A DNA stretch of 64,000 bases from Actinomycetospora termitidis. Lineage in GTDB: Bacteria; Actinomycetota; Actinomycetes; Mycobacteriales; Pseudonocardiaceae. The notes beneath the pieces were generated by a model, which made no database searches, was not told the origin of the DNA, and saw only the letters and a program-made list of their open reading frames with translations. Shown here one piece after another: positions 28,400 through 37,413 of the stretch. Position 1 is the first letter of the stretch. Each line of letters starts with the position of its first letter. Location: assembly GCF_030286555.1 (NCBI RefSeq), contig NZ_JASVWF010000002.1, positions 124,001 to 188,000 on the forward strand, given 5' to 3'. A program made the translations under genes and the position numbers.

Positions 28400-28418
28400 G
28401 GGGCTTGTGGCAAGCCCC
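28400..28418. promoter_or_regulatory. Rifamycin-associated element (RAE)-like inverted repeat
   Basis: GGGGCTTGTGGCAAGCCCC is a 19-bp inverted repeat (9-bp arms, central T) that differs at one base from the GGGGCTTGCGGCAAGCCCC element known upstream of rifamycin-inducible genes in actinomycetes, as I recall it. It lies 63-81 bp upstream of the helR-like start. The expected effect is rifamycin-dependent induction of that gene. Confidence 0.85.
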
Positions 28419-28486
28419 GGGGTGCGCTATACGTTGGATACGGCGGAGGACGCGGAGCGTCACGCTCGCCCCCGCCCCCTCCTGAA

Positions 28487-28531
28487 CGAACGGCACCCTC
28501 GCAGCTTCTATGCGCGCGAGAGTGCCGTTCG
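28487..28531. repeat. Inverted repeat in the helR-lacI intergenic region
   Basis: CGAACGGCAC-C-CTCGC (28487-28502) pairs with GCGAG-A-GTGCCGTTCG (28516-28531), with one mismatch and a 13-nt loop. It lies in the 338-bp divergent intergenic region, away from both RAE and the LacI operator. It may be a further dispersed intergenic element or a transcription barrier. Confidence 0.6.
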
Positions 28532-28617
28532 CTCGCTACGGCTGGGCCCACTGTCGGTCGTGCGCAATGTGACCGGGCACAGCCGAAAACTGCTGGTCAG
28601 AACGACGCAACGTCACC

Positions 28618-28631
28618 GGAAAGCGCTTTCC
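28618..28631. promoter_or_regulatory. LacI-family operator
   Basis: GGAAAGCGCTTTCC is a perfect 14-bp palindrome with the central CG typical of LacI/GalR operators. It lies 44 bp upstream of the GTG start of the adjacent LacI-family gene, which suggests autoregulation. Confidence 0.75.
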
Positions 28632-28675
28632 AGCGCCGGCCAGACCCGCTAGCGTTCCTCCGCGGAGGTGGCGCC

Positions 28676-29734
28676 GTGGGCAACCAGTCGCGCGGACCCA
28701 CGCTGAGTGACGTCGCCCGCGCCGCCCAGGTCTCGCTCGCCACGGCCTCGCGCGCCCTCAACGGCGGGCAGCGGGTGGTCGGTCCCGAACTCCGCGGACG
28801 GATCGAGGAGGCGGCCCGCCGCCTGGGTTACGTCCCGAACGCCCACGCGCAGGCCCTCGCCGGCGGGACCACGTCCACGGTGGGCCTCGTCCTGCACGAC
28901 ATCACCGACCCCTACTTCGCGGCGATCGCCCGCGGCGCCATCGCGGCGGCGTCCGACCAGGGCTCCCTGGTCATGGTGGGGAGCACCTTCCGCTCGACGG
29001 CCCGTGAACTCGACTTCGTGCGGACGTTCCGCGCCCAGCGCGTCGACGCGATCGTCCTGGCGGGCAGCGGGTTCGACGACGACGGGTACCGCGCGGCGAT
29101 GACTGAGGAACTCGACGGCCAGCGACGCGCGGGCGGCGGGTACGCCTTCGTGAGCGAGCACCACATCCCCGGACACGTCGTGCTGCCGGACAACCACGGC
29201 GGCGCCGCGGCCCTCGGGCGGGCGCTGGCCGATCTGGGCCACCGGCGTCTGGCGGTGGCCGGCGGCCCCTCGCACCTGACCACGGTGCAGCACCGGATCG
29301 ACGGGTTCGTCCGCGGCGCCGAGGCGGGCGGGGTCCCGGCCTCGTGCATCGATCGGATCGACCACCCGTTCAGCGAGGACGGCGGGCGTGCCGCGGCCCG
29401 CGAGCTGCTCGACGGCGGGTGCCGGGCCACCGCCCTGTTCTGTGTCAGCGACGTCATGGCCATGGGGGCGCTCGACGAGCTCACCGCGGCGGGGGTCGCG
29501 GTCCCCAAAGACCTCTCCCTGGTCGGGTTCAACGACGTCCCGACGATGCGGCGGCTCACGCCGCCCGTGTCCACCGTCCGGCTCGACCTGGAGACCATGG
29601 GTCGGACCGCGATGGAGCTCGCGCTGGATCGGAGCGCGAGCGGGTTCCGCACGGTGCACGTGCCGGCAGAGCTCGTCCTGCGGTCCAGCACGGCGCCCGT
29701 AGGCGTCGACGTGCCTTCCCGGGAGAACGCGTGA
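28676..29734 (+). CDS. LacI-family transcriptional regulator
   Basis: The 352-residue regulator has an N-terminal helix-turn-helix and hinge (TLSDVARAAQVSLATASRALNG, cited here in two parts: TLSDVARAAQVS and LATASRALNG; residues about 9-30) followed by LGYVPNAHAQALAGG. The periplasmic-binding-protein-like domain has NDVPTMRRLTPPVSTVR at its end. The ligand, probably a sugar or related effector, is unknown. A LacI-type operator lies just upstream. The next regulator gene starts at GTGA on its stop codon, so the two are coupled. Confidence 0.92.
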   Translation: MGNQSRGPTLSDVARAAQVSLATASRALNGGQRVVGPELRGRIEEAARRLGYVPNAHAQALAGGTTSTVGLVLHDITDPYFAAIARGAIAAASDQGSLVMVGSTFRSTARELDFVRTFRAQRVDAIVLAGSGFDDDGYRAAMTEELDGQRRAGGGYAFVSEHHIPGHVVLPDNHGGAAALGRALADLGHRRLAVAGGPSHLTTVQHRIDGFVRGAEAGGVPASCIDRIDHPFSEDGGRAAARELLDGGCRATALFCVSDVMAMGALDELTAAGVAVPKDLSLVGFNDVPTMRRLTPPVSTVRLDLETMGRTAMELALDRSASGFRTVHVPAELVLRSSTAPVGVDVPSRENA

Positions 29735-32502
29735 ACGCACCGAGCCCTCATCCGGGCGACCTGCCCGGCCGGTCCGACGAGCTGGCGGTCCTGACCGAGC
29801 TGGTCACCGACGTCGGCGCCGGACCCGCCGGAGCGCGGGCCGCGGCCGGTTCCGTGCTCGTCGTGGTCGGCGACGTCGGTGTCGGCAAGACGGCTCTGCT
29901 CGACACCACGGCCCGCCTCGCCGAGCGCTCCGGTGTCCGGGTGCTGCGCGCCGACGGCTGCAGCGGCGAGTCGGACATCCCGTGGGCCGCGCTGTCGCAG
30001 CTCCTCGCGCCCCTGCTCGACGAGGGGCCCGACGACGCGACCACGGACGTCGAGCGCCAGGTCCTCGCCGCCGTCCACGACCCGGACACCGCCGCGTCCG
30101 TGCGCCCGTCCGCGTTCTCGTTCGGCGTCCTGCGGCTCCTGGTCCGGGTCGCCCGGGAGCGTCCGACGCTCCTCGTGGTCGACGACACCGACCGTCTGGA
30201 CCGGGAGTCGCTGCGGGTCCTCGTGTTCGCCGCCCGTCGGGTCCGACGCCGCGACCGGCTCGCGATCGTGCTCGCCGGTCGCGGCGCGCGGCGGGCGCTG
30301 CCGGCCGACACCGCGCTGCCGACCCTCGAGCTGCGGGCCCTCGACGCCGAGGCGTCCGCGACGCTCGTCGACACCGTGAGCCCGGGCCTCGATCCCGGGG
30401 TACGCCGGGACATCGTGGCGGCGGCCGAGGGCAACCCGCTCGCGGTGCGGGAGCTCGCCGCCGCGGGATCGGCGCGGCCCACCACGCTGTCCGCGCAGGT
30501 CCTCGGGACGTTCGGGGCGTCGCCGTACGACCTGGGGGAGGCGACCGCCCGGCTCCTGCTCCTCGCCGCCGTCGCGGACGGCGAGAGCCCGGCCGTGATC
30601 GCCCGCGCCGCCCTCGGATCCGTCGCGCTCGCGCCGTGGACTCCCGCCGAGCAGGCCGGGCTGGTCGTCGTCGACGCGGCGGGCGTGCGGTTCCGGCACC
30701 CGCTCGCCCGCGCCGCGGTGCACGCCTCGGCCACTGCGGACGAACGGCGGCGTGCCCATCTCGCCCTCGCCGCCGAGGGGACCGATCCCGACCGGGCGGC
30801 CTGGCACCGCGCGCACGCCTCCTCGGGGAACGACGAGGCCGTGGCGAGCGCTCTTGCGGCCACCGCGACCCGCGCCGAGGCCGCCGGCGAGTTCGGTGCG
30901 GCCGAGCGGGCCTGGGAGCGGGCGTCCGAGTGCTCCCCGGACGACACCCGACGCATCACCCGTCGTCATCGGGCCCTGCAGGCGGCGTACGCGGGCGGCG
31001 ACGTCGACGCGGTCGCCGAGCAGCACCGCAAGCTCGTCGAGCTCACGGCGGACCCGACCGTCCGCACGGAGGCGACCCTGCTGCACGCCGCGGCCGCCAT
31101 GCTGCGGGGGCGCCAGCGCCAGGCCATGCGGGCCCTGCTCGACGTGGTCCCGCTCGTGGGGGTCGTCGACGACGCGGGCGCCGTCCTCCTGGCCGCCTTC
31201 CTGGGGGTCACCGCGGACTTCTCGGGGCTGCCGGAGCACCACGACGAGGCGGCACGGATCCTGCGTCATCCCGCCCTGCCCACCGCCCTGCGTCGGGTGC
31301 AGGACGAGGCGGACGCACCGGCGGACCTGATGTGGGCGCGCGCGTCGACCGGCGCCGACCGCAGCCGCGCGGCGTCGGCCCTGCGCCGCGCACTGGAATC
31401 GGGCCGCGCCGGCCCGGGCGCGCCCGCGAACGACCTGCAGAACCTCGGCCTGATCGCCGACCGTGCCGACGACGTCCGGCAGGCCGTCGAGCTGCTCTCC
31501 CGCGCCCACGCGCAGTGGCACCACGAGGGTCCGGGTGCCTTCGGGGCGGCCGTGCTGGCGAACCTGCTGGTCGACCACGGCCGCTGGACCGAGGCCGACG
31601 GGGTGATCGCCCGCTGGGGCGCGCTGGCCGACGCCCGGGGCCTGCACCGGGTCGCGGTCGAGCTGGCGTCGCCCCGGGCGATCCTGCTGGCCCTGCGCGG
31701 TGACGGCGACGGCGCCCGCGAGGTGCTCGACGCCGCCCGGTCCCGCGTGGACCTGGCGGACAACCTGGTCCTCGACCTCCGACTGCGCCTCGCCGGGGCG
31801 GTCACCGCCTCCTCCGGGGGCGACCCGTCGCGCGCGTACCGGCTGCTGCGCGGTTCCTTCACCGCGGACGGCGAGCCCCGGCACCCCGTCCTGTCGGCGC
31901 GCGTCGTCGCCCTGCTCGCGGGCGTCGCGACCGACGCGGACGAACGGGCCGGCGCGACGCTCATCGTCGGGAAGGTCCGGGCCCTGGTGGAGGGGCGGAG
32001 CTCGGCCCGGATGCGCATGCTGCTCCACCACGCGGACGCGCTGCTCGGCCCCGAGCACGAGAGTGAACGCCACTTCCGGCTCGCGCTCGCCGACCCCACC
32101 GGGGAGGACTGGCCCGTCGAGCGGGCGATGGCGAGGCTGCACTACGGGGAGTGGCTGCGGCGACGACGGCGGGGGCTCGAGGCGCGCGAGATGCTCGCCG
32201 CGGCGTCGGAGTCGTTCGAGGTGCTCGGCGCCCGCGCCCTCGTCGCCCGGGTCCGGACCGAGCTGCGCGCCGCCGGCGGTGCCGACCACCGTGACGTTCC
32301 GTCCACCCAGGACCTCCTCGCCGAGCTCACCCCGCAGCAGCGCGAGGTGGTGCTGCTCGCGGCCGAGGGCCTGCGCAACCGCGAGATCGGGCAGCGGCTG
32401 TTCCTCTCGCCGCGCACCGTGGGGTCGCACCTGCACCACGCCTACCCGAAGCTGGGGGTCTCCGGCCGCCACCAGCTCGCGGCACTGTTCAGAGCCGTGT
32501 GA
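29731..32502 (+). CDS. Large LuxR-family ATP-binding regulator (LAL type)
   Basis: The 923-residue protein has an N-terminal AAA/STAND ATPase with Walker A GDVGVGKTA (about residues 49-57) and Walker B TLLVVDDTDRLD (about 146-157). A long helical TPR-like middle follows, then a C-terminal LuxR helix-turn-helix (LTPQQREVVLLAAEGLRNRE onward to GRHQLAALF). Proteins of this kind respond to an unknown ligand and activate nearby operons. Overlap with the LacI gene suggests a joint switch. Candidate targets are the alpha/beta hydrolase genes downstream. Confidence 0.9.
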   Translation: MNAPSPHPGDLPGRSDELAVLTELVTDVGAGPAGARAAAGSVLVVVGDVGVGKTALLDTTARLAERSGVRVLRADGCSGESDIPWAALSQLLAPLLDEGPDDATTDVERQVLAAVHDPDTAASVRPSAFSFGVLRLLVRVARERPTLLVVDDTDRLDRESLRVLVFAARRVRRRDRLAIVLAGRGARRALPADTALPTLELRALDAEASATLVDTVSPGLDPGVRRDIVAAAEGNPLAVRELAAAGSARPTTLSAQVLGTFGASPYDLGEATARLLLLAAVADGESPAVIARAALGSVALAPWTPAEQAGLVVVDAAGVRFRHPLARAAVHASATADERRRAHLALAAEGTDPDRAAWHRAHASSGNDEAVASALAATATRAEAAGEFGAAERAWERASECSPDDTRRITRRHRALQAAYAGGDVDAVAEQHRKLVELTADPTVRTEATLLHAAAAMLRGRQRQAMRALLDVVPLVGVVDDAGAVLLAAFLGVTADFSGLPEHHDEAARILRHPALPTALRRVQDEADAPADLMWARASTGADRSRAASALRRALESGRAGPGAPANDLQNLGLIADRADDVRQAVELLSRAHAQWHHEGPGAFGAAVLANLLVDHGRWTEADGVIARWGALADARGLHRVAVELASPRAILLALRGDGDGAREVLDAARSRVDLADNLVLDLRLRLAGAVTASSGGDPSRAYRLLRGSFTADGEPRHPVLSARVVALLAGVATDADERAGATLIVGKVRALVEGRSSARMRMLLHHADALLGPEHESERHFRLALADPTGEDWPVERAMARLHYGEWLRRRRRGLEAREMLAAASESFEVLGARALVARVRTELRAAGGADHRDVPSTQDLLAELTPQQREVVLLAAEGLRNREIGQRLFLSPRTVGSHLHHAYPKLGVSGRHQLAALFRAV

Positions 32503-32627
32503 GGCGGCCATCGGTCGTTCGACCGTTCCACCGCCCGAACCCTTGAGCCGGCACCGCGGCCGGGGGATAGCGTGACCCGTGTGCGTCGGGAGCCGTCGGC
32601 GCTCGTCGGGAAGCTCGGAGGAGTGGT

Positions 32628-33611
32628 GTGACCTCGTCGGGAGGGTCTGCGGCAGGCGGGGAGTCCGCGCCGCTGCTCGACCCTGCCTGCGCGCGGCTGG
32701 TGCACGCCCTCCAGGGCCCACCGCGGCTGCACGAGCTGGGCGCGCAGGACGGGCGCGAGGCGCTCCGGGAGCTCCAGGACGACCTGGTCTCCGGGCCGGG
32801 GGTGACGGTCGACTTCCACACCGCCCCGGTCGGACCGCACGGCCTGGTGGGGTTCCTCGTGGTGCGCCCCGACGACCTCGACGGGCCGGCCCCGGCCGTG
32901 GTCCACCTGCACGGCGGCCGCTGGGTCACCGGCGACGCGGACACCCACGGCCGCCTGATCCGTGCCCTGGCCGTCGGGGCGCGGAGCGCGATCGTGGTCC
33001 CCGAGTTCACCCGGGTCCCCGAGGCCCGGTACCCGGTGGCGGTGGAGGAGGTGTACGCGACCCTGCTGTGGGTCGTCGAGCACGCCGCGGACCTGGACCT
33101 CGACGCGGACCGGGTGGCGGTCTCCGGGGACTGCACCGGGGCGACCCTGGCCGCGGTCGTCGCGATGCTCGCCGGACGCCGGGCCGGCCCGCGGATCGCG
33201 GCCCAGCTGCTGCTCTACCCGTGGCTCGAGCCCCGGTGCGACACGGCGTCGCACCACCAGTTCGCCGACATCTCGGTGCTGCCCACCCGCGCCGCGCGCT
33301 GGTACTGGGACCAGTACGCCGACCGGCCCCAGGACCGGGAGGACCCGGCCTTCGCCCCGGCCCGGGCCGGGCGCTCCGACCTGGTCGGGCTCCCGCCGAC
33401 GCTCGTGATCACCGCCGAGGCCGACGTGGTGCGCGACGAGGGTGAGGCCTACGCCCGGGCGCTCGGCGCCGCGGGGGTGCTGGTGACGTGCACGCGCTAT
33501 CTCGGCGTGGTGCACGACTTCGTGACGCTGCGCCCGCTCGAGGGGATTCCGGCCGCCCGGCTCGCCGTGCGTCAGGCGGTCGCGTTCCTCGCGGACGCCC
33601 TGGGAACGTGA
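32628..33611 (+). CDS. HSL-type alpha/beta hydrolase with Cys in place of the catalytic Ser
   Basis: The 327-residue product resembles the hormone-sensitive-lipase family: the oxyanion-hole HGG (HLHGGRWVTGD), the acidic residue in TAEADVVRDEGEAY and the histidine in VVHDFVTL. The nucleophile elbow reads VSGDCTGATL where the family has GDSAG, so the catalytic serine is a cysteine (codon TGC). The paralogue at 34378-35349 keeps GDSVGG. The protein may be inactive, or a thiol hydrolase or acyltransferase. GTG 32628 is the start. A near-perfect hairpin follows the stop. Confidence 0.85.
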   Translation: MTSSGGSAAGGESAPLLDPACARLVHALQGPPRLHELGAQDGREALRELQDDLVSGPGVTVDFHTAPVGPHGLVGFLVVRPDDLDGPAPAVVHLHGGRWVTGDADTHGRLIRALAVGARSAIVVPEFTRVPEARYPVAVEEVYATLLWVVEHAADLDLDADRVAVSGDCTGATLAAVVAMLAGRRAGPRIAAQLLLYPWLEPRCDTASHHQFADISVLPTRAARWYWDQYADRPQDREDPAFAPARAGRSDLVGLPPTLVITAEADVVRDEGEAYARALGAAGVLVTCTRYLGVVHDFVTLRPLEGIPAARLAVRQAVAFLADALGT

Positions 33612-33647
33612 CGGTGCCCCGCGGCCGGACCGGCCGCGGGGCACCGT
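33611..33647. terminator. Perfect 18-bp hairpin between convergent hydrolase genes
   Basis: ACGGTGCCCCGCGGCCGG (33611-33628) and its exact complement (33630-33647) are separated by a single A. It begins at the stop codon of the forward gene and ends 11 bp before the stop of the reverse gene. It is very likely a bidirectional terminator. Confidence 0.8.
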
Positions 33648-33658
33648 GACGGGTCGGG

Positions 33659-34375
33659 TCAGCGCTCGGTCGCCCGGGCCGCCTCGCGGATGACGTCCGC
33701 GCTCTCCTTGGGGTGCGAGAGCATGACCAGGTGGGACGAGTCGATCTCGACCACCGTCGCGCCGGCGCGCTGGTAGCCGAAGCGCTCGACGTCGGGGTTG
33801 ATGGTCCGGTCGGAGGACGAGACCACACCCCAGGAGGGCTTCGACGTCCACGCCGCGGCCTCGGCGGGCTCCCCGAACGCCGCGGCGGCCAGTGGGCGCT
33901 GGCTGACCGCGAGGATCCGCGTGATCTCGGGGTCGACGTCCTGGGCGAACACGTCGTGCACCTTCGCCGGGTCCACGGCGACATCGGTGCCCTGCGTGCC
34001 GTCGGGCTGCGGGTAGGTCGTCTGGACCAGCGCCGTCGCGAGGTCCGAGTCGGGGAAGCCGCCCTGCAGCTCGCCGAGGCTCTCGCCCTGCTGGAGGGCG
34101 TATCCGGCGAGGTAGACCAGGGCGCGGACGTTCTCCTCGACCCCGGCGACGGTGATCACCGCGCCCCCGTAGGAGTGCCCGACGAGGACCACGTCGCCCT
34201 CGATCTGGCGGACGACCGAGGCGATGTAGGCGGCGTCGCCGTTCAGCGAGCGGTTCGGGACGGCGGGTGCGACCACCGGGAAGCCGCTGTCGAGCAGCTC
34301 GGGGATCAGCGCCCGGAAGCTCGACGCGTCGGCGAAGGCGCCGTGGACGAGGACGACGGTGGGGTTGGCGGCCAT
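33659..34375 (-). CDS. Alpha/beta hydrolase, salicylate-esterase-like group
   Basis: The 238-residue hydrolase has the oxyanion segment VVLVHGAFADASSF (residues 6-19), nucleophile elbow VLVGHSYGGAV (Ser about 73) and C-terminal histidine in EIDSSHLVMLSHP (about 218). Such small hydrolases cleave short esters or act as perhydrolases; the substrate is unknown. The frame is open far upstream, but ATG 34375 starts the conserved part and lies 2 bp after the stop of the next upstream gene, so the two form an operon. Confidence 0.85.
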   Translation of the reverse strand: MAANPTVVLVHGAFADASSFRALIPELLDSGFPVVAPAVPNRSLNGDAAYIASVVRQIEGDVVLVGHSYGGAVITVAGVEENVRALVYLAGYALQQGESLGELQGGFPDSDLATALVQTTYPQPDGTQGTDVAVDPAKVHDVFAQDVDPEITRILAVSQRPLAAAAFGEPAEAAAWTSKPSWGVVSSSDRTINPDVERFGYQRAGATVVEIDSSHLVMLSHPKESADVIREAARATER

Positions 34376-34377
34376 GG

Positions 34378-35349
34378 TCAGTTCTCCTCGGTGGTCAGTG
34401 CGTCGAACAGGAACTCCCCGCCCATGCGGACCGCGCCGCGGGCGGCGTGGGTGTCGCGCATCGCGTCGACCATCACGAAGTCGTGGATGATCCCGCCGAA
34501 GCGCACGGCGGTGGTCGGGACGCCGGCGGCGCGCAGCTTCGCGGCGTACGCCTCGCCCTCGTCCCGCAGCACGTCCGCCTCGGCGACGATCACCAGCGCC
34601 TGCGGTAGTCCCGCGAGGTCGTCGAGCGTGGCCCGCAGGGGTGAGGCGGTGATCTCGGCGCGCTGCGCCGGGTCGGTCGTGTACTGGTCCCAGAACCAGT
34701 GCATGCCCTCGCGGGAGAGGAAGTAGCCGGTGGCGAACTGCTCGTAGGAGGCGGTGTCGAAGCCGGCGTCGGTGACGGGGTAGTAGAGCAGCTGGGCGGC
34801 GATCCGCGGGCCGCCGCGCTGCTTGGCCAGCAGCGTGATCGCCGCGGTCATGTTGCCGCCGACCGAGTCGCCGGCCACCGCGATGCGGCTGCCGTCGATG
34901 CCCTGCTCGGAGCCGCTCGCGGCGATCCACTGCAGCGCGACGTAGACCTGCTCGATCGCGGTCGGGTACCGGGCCTCGGGGGAGAGGTCGTAGTTCGTGA
35001 AGACCACGGCGGCGTTCGCCCGGACGGCGAGCTCGCGAACCAGGCGGTCGTGGGTGTGGGCGTTGCCGAAGACCCAGCCCGCCCCGTGGGTGTAGAGCAG
35101 GGCGGGCAGGGTGCCGGTGACGCCTGCGGGCCGGACGATGCGGATCGAGACCTCGCCGGTGGGGCCGCCGGGGATCGTCAGGTCGGTGATGTCGGCGTCC
35201 GGGCGCTCGACGCCCTGGCCGTTCTGGACGTCGTCGACGGCCTTGCGGCCCTCGACCGGACCGAGGTCGTAGAGGAAGGGCGGCTTCGCGGTGGCGTCCG
35301 CGAAGTCCTGGGCAGCCTGTTCGAGGACGGGCGTGGGCTGGTCGGCCAT
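34378..35349 (-). CDS. HSL-type alpha/beta hydrolase (esterase)
   Basis: The 323-residue esterase has HGAGWVFGN as oxyanion loop, nucleophile elbow VAGDSVGGNM (Ser about 167), acid EADVLRDEGEAY and histidine IIHDFVM. It is a full-length member of the family with all catalytic residues. ATG 35349 follows GGAGACCTCC; the open frame upstream to 35472 is low-complexity and contains no recognisable sequence. It is first gene of a two-gene operon with the smaller hydrolase. Confidence 0.87.
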   Translation of the reverse strand: MADQPTPVLEQAAQDFADATAKPPFLYDLGPVEGRKAVDDVQNGQGVERPDADITDLTIPGGPTGEVSIRIVRPAGVTGTLPALLYTHGAGWVFGNAHTHDRLVRELAVRANAAVVFTNYDLSPEARYPTAIEQVYVALQWIAASGSEQGIDGSRIAVAGDSVGGNMTAAITLLAKQRGGPRIAAQLLYYPVTDAGFDTASYEQFATGYFLSREGMHWFWDQYTTDPAQRAEITASPLRATLDDLAGLPQALVIVAEADVLRDEGEAYAAKLRAAGVPTTAVRFGGIIHDFVMVDAMRDTHAARGAVRMGGEFLFDALTTEEN

Positions 35350-35470
35350 GGGGAGGTCTCCGGGAGGGGGTTGCTGACGGGGCGCGTCCAGCCTGCGGCG
35401 GTCCCCGGGGTGACCGGTATCGGTCGGTTGACCGTTGCATCGGGTCGTCGGGCCCGACGACGCTGTGCCC

Positions 35471-36493
35471 ATGACCGAGCTGTTCCCCGAGCTCCGCTAC
35501 GCCGACTGGCGTCCGACCCGCGACACCCTGCACCGCTTCCTGCAGGTCGTCGGGAAGATCCGCCTCGCCGCCAGCCCGCGGCGCAACCACTGGTGGAACG
35601 TGCCGCTGCACCTGTCCGGGCGAGGGTTGACGACGCGGCCGATGAGCCTGGACGGGGTGCGGTCGTTCTGCATCGACCTCGACCTGCTCGACCACCGGCT
35701 GGACCTGACGACGGCCGACGGCGGGCGCTGGTCGTTCCCGCTCACCGGCCGGTCGGTGGCGGCCTTCCACGCCGACCTGACGGCGGGTCTGGTCGCGCTG
35801 GACCTGCCCGTCGTCATCGCCGACCCCCGGCCGTTCGACCTGCCCGACCGCACGCGCCCGTTCGCGCAGGACACCGAGCACGCCTCGTACGACCCGGACG
35901 CCGTGACCCGCTACTGGCGCATCCTCGGGCAGGTCAACCTGCTGCTCGAGGAGTTCGCCGGGCGCTACAGCGGCAAGACCAGCCCGGTGCACCACTTCTG
36001 GCACACCTTCGACATCGCGCTCACCCGGTTCTCCGACCGCGTGATCCCGCACGGCGAGGACACCGACCCCGTCACGCGGGAGGCGTACTCGCGGGAGGTG
36101 GTCAGCTCCGGCTTCTGGTTCGGTGACCCGGCGATGCCGGAGCCGGCGTTCTACTCCTACACCGCGCCGGAGCCCGCCGGGCTGGCCGACGAGCCGCTGC
36201 ACCCGTCGGCGGCGCGCTGGGTGGAGCAGCGCGGGTCGCACCTGGCGGTGCTGACCTACGAGGCGGCCCGGGCGACGGTGGATCCGCGGGCGACGGTCCT
36301 CCGCTTCTACGAGAGCGCCTACCGGGCGGGCGCGTCCCGGGCGGGCTGGTCGACCGACGACCTGACCTGCCACGGCGGGGTCACCGACCCGGTCCTCGCC
36401 GCCACGCGGGCGCACGCCGAGCACGACCGGGTCGCCCGGGCCGAGCACGACCTGGGTGTCGCCTCGGACTGGATCGCCCGCGACCGGGCATGA
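35471..36493 (+). CDS. DUF5996 family protein
   Basis: The 340-residue cytoplasmic protein matches the DUF5996 family (start PELRYADWRPTRDTLHRFLQ, NHWWNVPLHLSGRGL, PVHHFWHTFDIALTRFS, and AFYSYTAPEPAGL). Function is unknown. The first ATG starts the conserved part, 122 bp from the divergent esterase gene. It overlaps the epimerase gene by 4 bp (ATGA). Confidence 0.8.
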   Translation: MTELFPELRYADWRPTRDTLHRFLQVVGKIRLAASPRRNHWWNVPLHLSGRGLTTRPMSLDGVRSFCIDLDLLDHRLDLTTADGGRWSFPLTGRSVAAFHADLTAGLVALDLPVVIADPRPFDLPDRTRPFAQDTEHASYDPDAVTRYWRILGQVNLLLEEFAGRYSGKTSPVHHFWHTFDIALTRFSDRVIPHGEDTDPVTREAYSREVVSSGFWFGDPAMPEPAFYSYTAPEPAGLADEPLHPSAARWVEQRGSHLAVLTYEAARATVDPRATVLRFYESAYRAGASRAGWSTDDLTCHGGVTDPVLAATRAHAEHDRVARAEHDLGVASDWIARDRA

Positions 36494-37401
36494 CGGTCCT
36501 GGTCACCGGGGCGGCGGGCCTCGTCGGGCACGCGGTGCGGCAGCGGCTCGAGGGCGCGGGGACGACGGTCGTGCCGCTCGACGTCGTGGCCCGCAGCGAG
36601 GACGGCGTCGAGCAGCTCGCCTGCGACCTGCTCGACGAGCGGCGCCTCGACGAGGTGTTCGCGACGACCCGCCCGGACGTGGTCGTGCACGCCGGCGGGG
36701 TGTCCGGGCCGATGGTGCGCACCGACGACCCGGTCGGGATCGTGCGCGTCAACGTGGACGGCACCGCGAACCTCCTGGACGCGGCGCGCCGCCACGGCGC
36801 CGGACGGGTCGTGTACTGCTCCTCCATCGCCGCCTACGGGGCCACCGCGATCGCCGGGCGCGTCGGCGAGGAGACCCCGCTGCACCCCACCCAGGTGTAC
36901 GGGGCGACCAAGGCGGCGGGCGAGCAGCTGCTCGAGGCCTATCGGCACCAGTTCGGGCTCTCGACGGCGGCCCTGCGCCTGGTCGCGGTATTCGGCCCAC
37001 GACGGCGCACGGACTGCCTGATCCGTCGATTGCTGGTCGACGCCCGGGCCGGCCGCACCACCCGGATCGAGATGCCCGCGGACGCCCCGCAGGAGTACGT
37101 CTACGTCGACGACGCGGCCGACGCCGTCGTCGCCGCCGTCGGTCGGCCCGACGCGGTCGGCGCCTACAACGTCACCGGCGACGGCGCGCGGACCGTCGAG
37201 GAGATCGTGGCCGCGGTGCGCGCCGTCGAGCCCGGCGTCCGCGCCGAACCCGACCCGCCGGATCCCGCGACGGCCGAGTGGCGCGGTCCGCTCGACCCGA
37301 CGGCCGCCACCCGCGACCTCGGCTGGACCGCCCGCTGGGTCTTCGACGACGCCGTCCGGGCCTACCGGGACAGGCTCGCGGCCCGTCGCGATGGCGGTTG
37401 A
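36490..37401 (+). CDS. NAD-dependent epimerase/dehydratase (extended SDR)
   Basis: The 303-residue enzyme has the nucleotide-binding VTGAAGLVGHAV (residues 4-15), catalytic YGATKAAGEQ (Tyr-x3-Lys, about 137-146), and the downstream PAD/EYVYVDDAADAV segment. It is a short extended SDR of the UDP-glucose 4-epimerase/nucleoside-sugar group with unknown substrate. Its stop is the last intact core gene end before the accessory segment, which begins 12 bp later with a recombinase remnant. Confidence 0.87.
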   Translation: MTVLVTGAAGLVGHAVRQRLEGAGTTVVPLDVVARSEDGVEQLACDLLDERRLDEVFATTRPDVVVHAGGVSGPMVRTDDPVGIVRVNVDGTANLLDAARRHGAGRVVYCSSIAAYGATAIAGRVGEETPLHPTQVYGATKAAGEQLLEAYRHQFGLSTAALRLVAVFGPRRRTDCLIRRLLVDARAGRTTRIEMPADAPQEYVYVDDAADAVVAAVGRPDAVGAYNVTGDGARTVEEIVAAVRAVEPGVRAEPDPPDPATAEWRGPLDPTAATRDLGWTARWVFDDAVRAYRDRLAARRDGG

Positions 37402-37413
37402 GCGAGCACCGTC

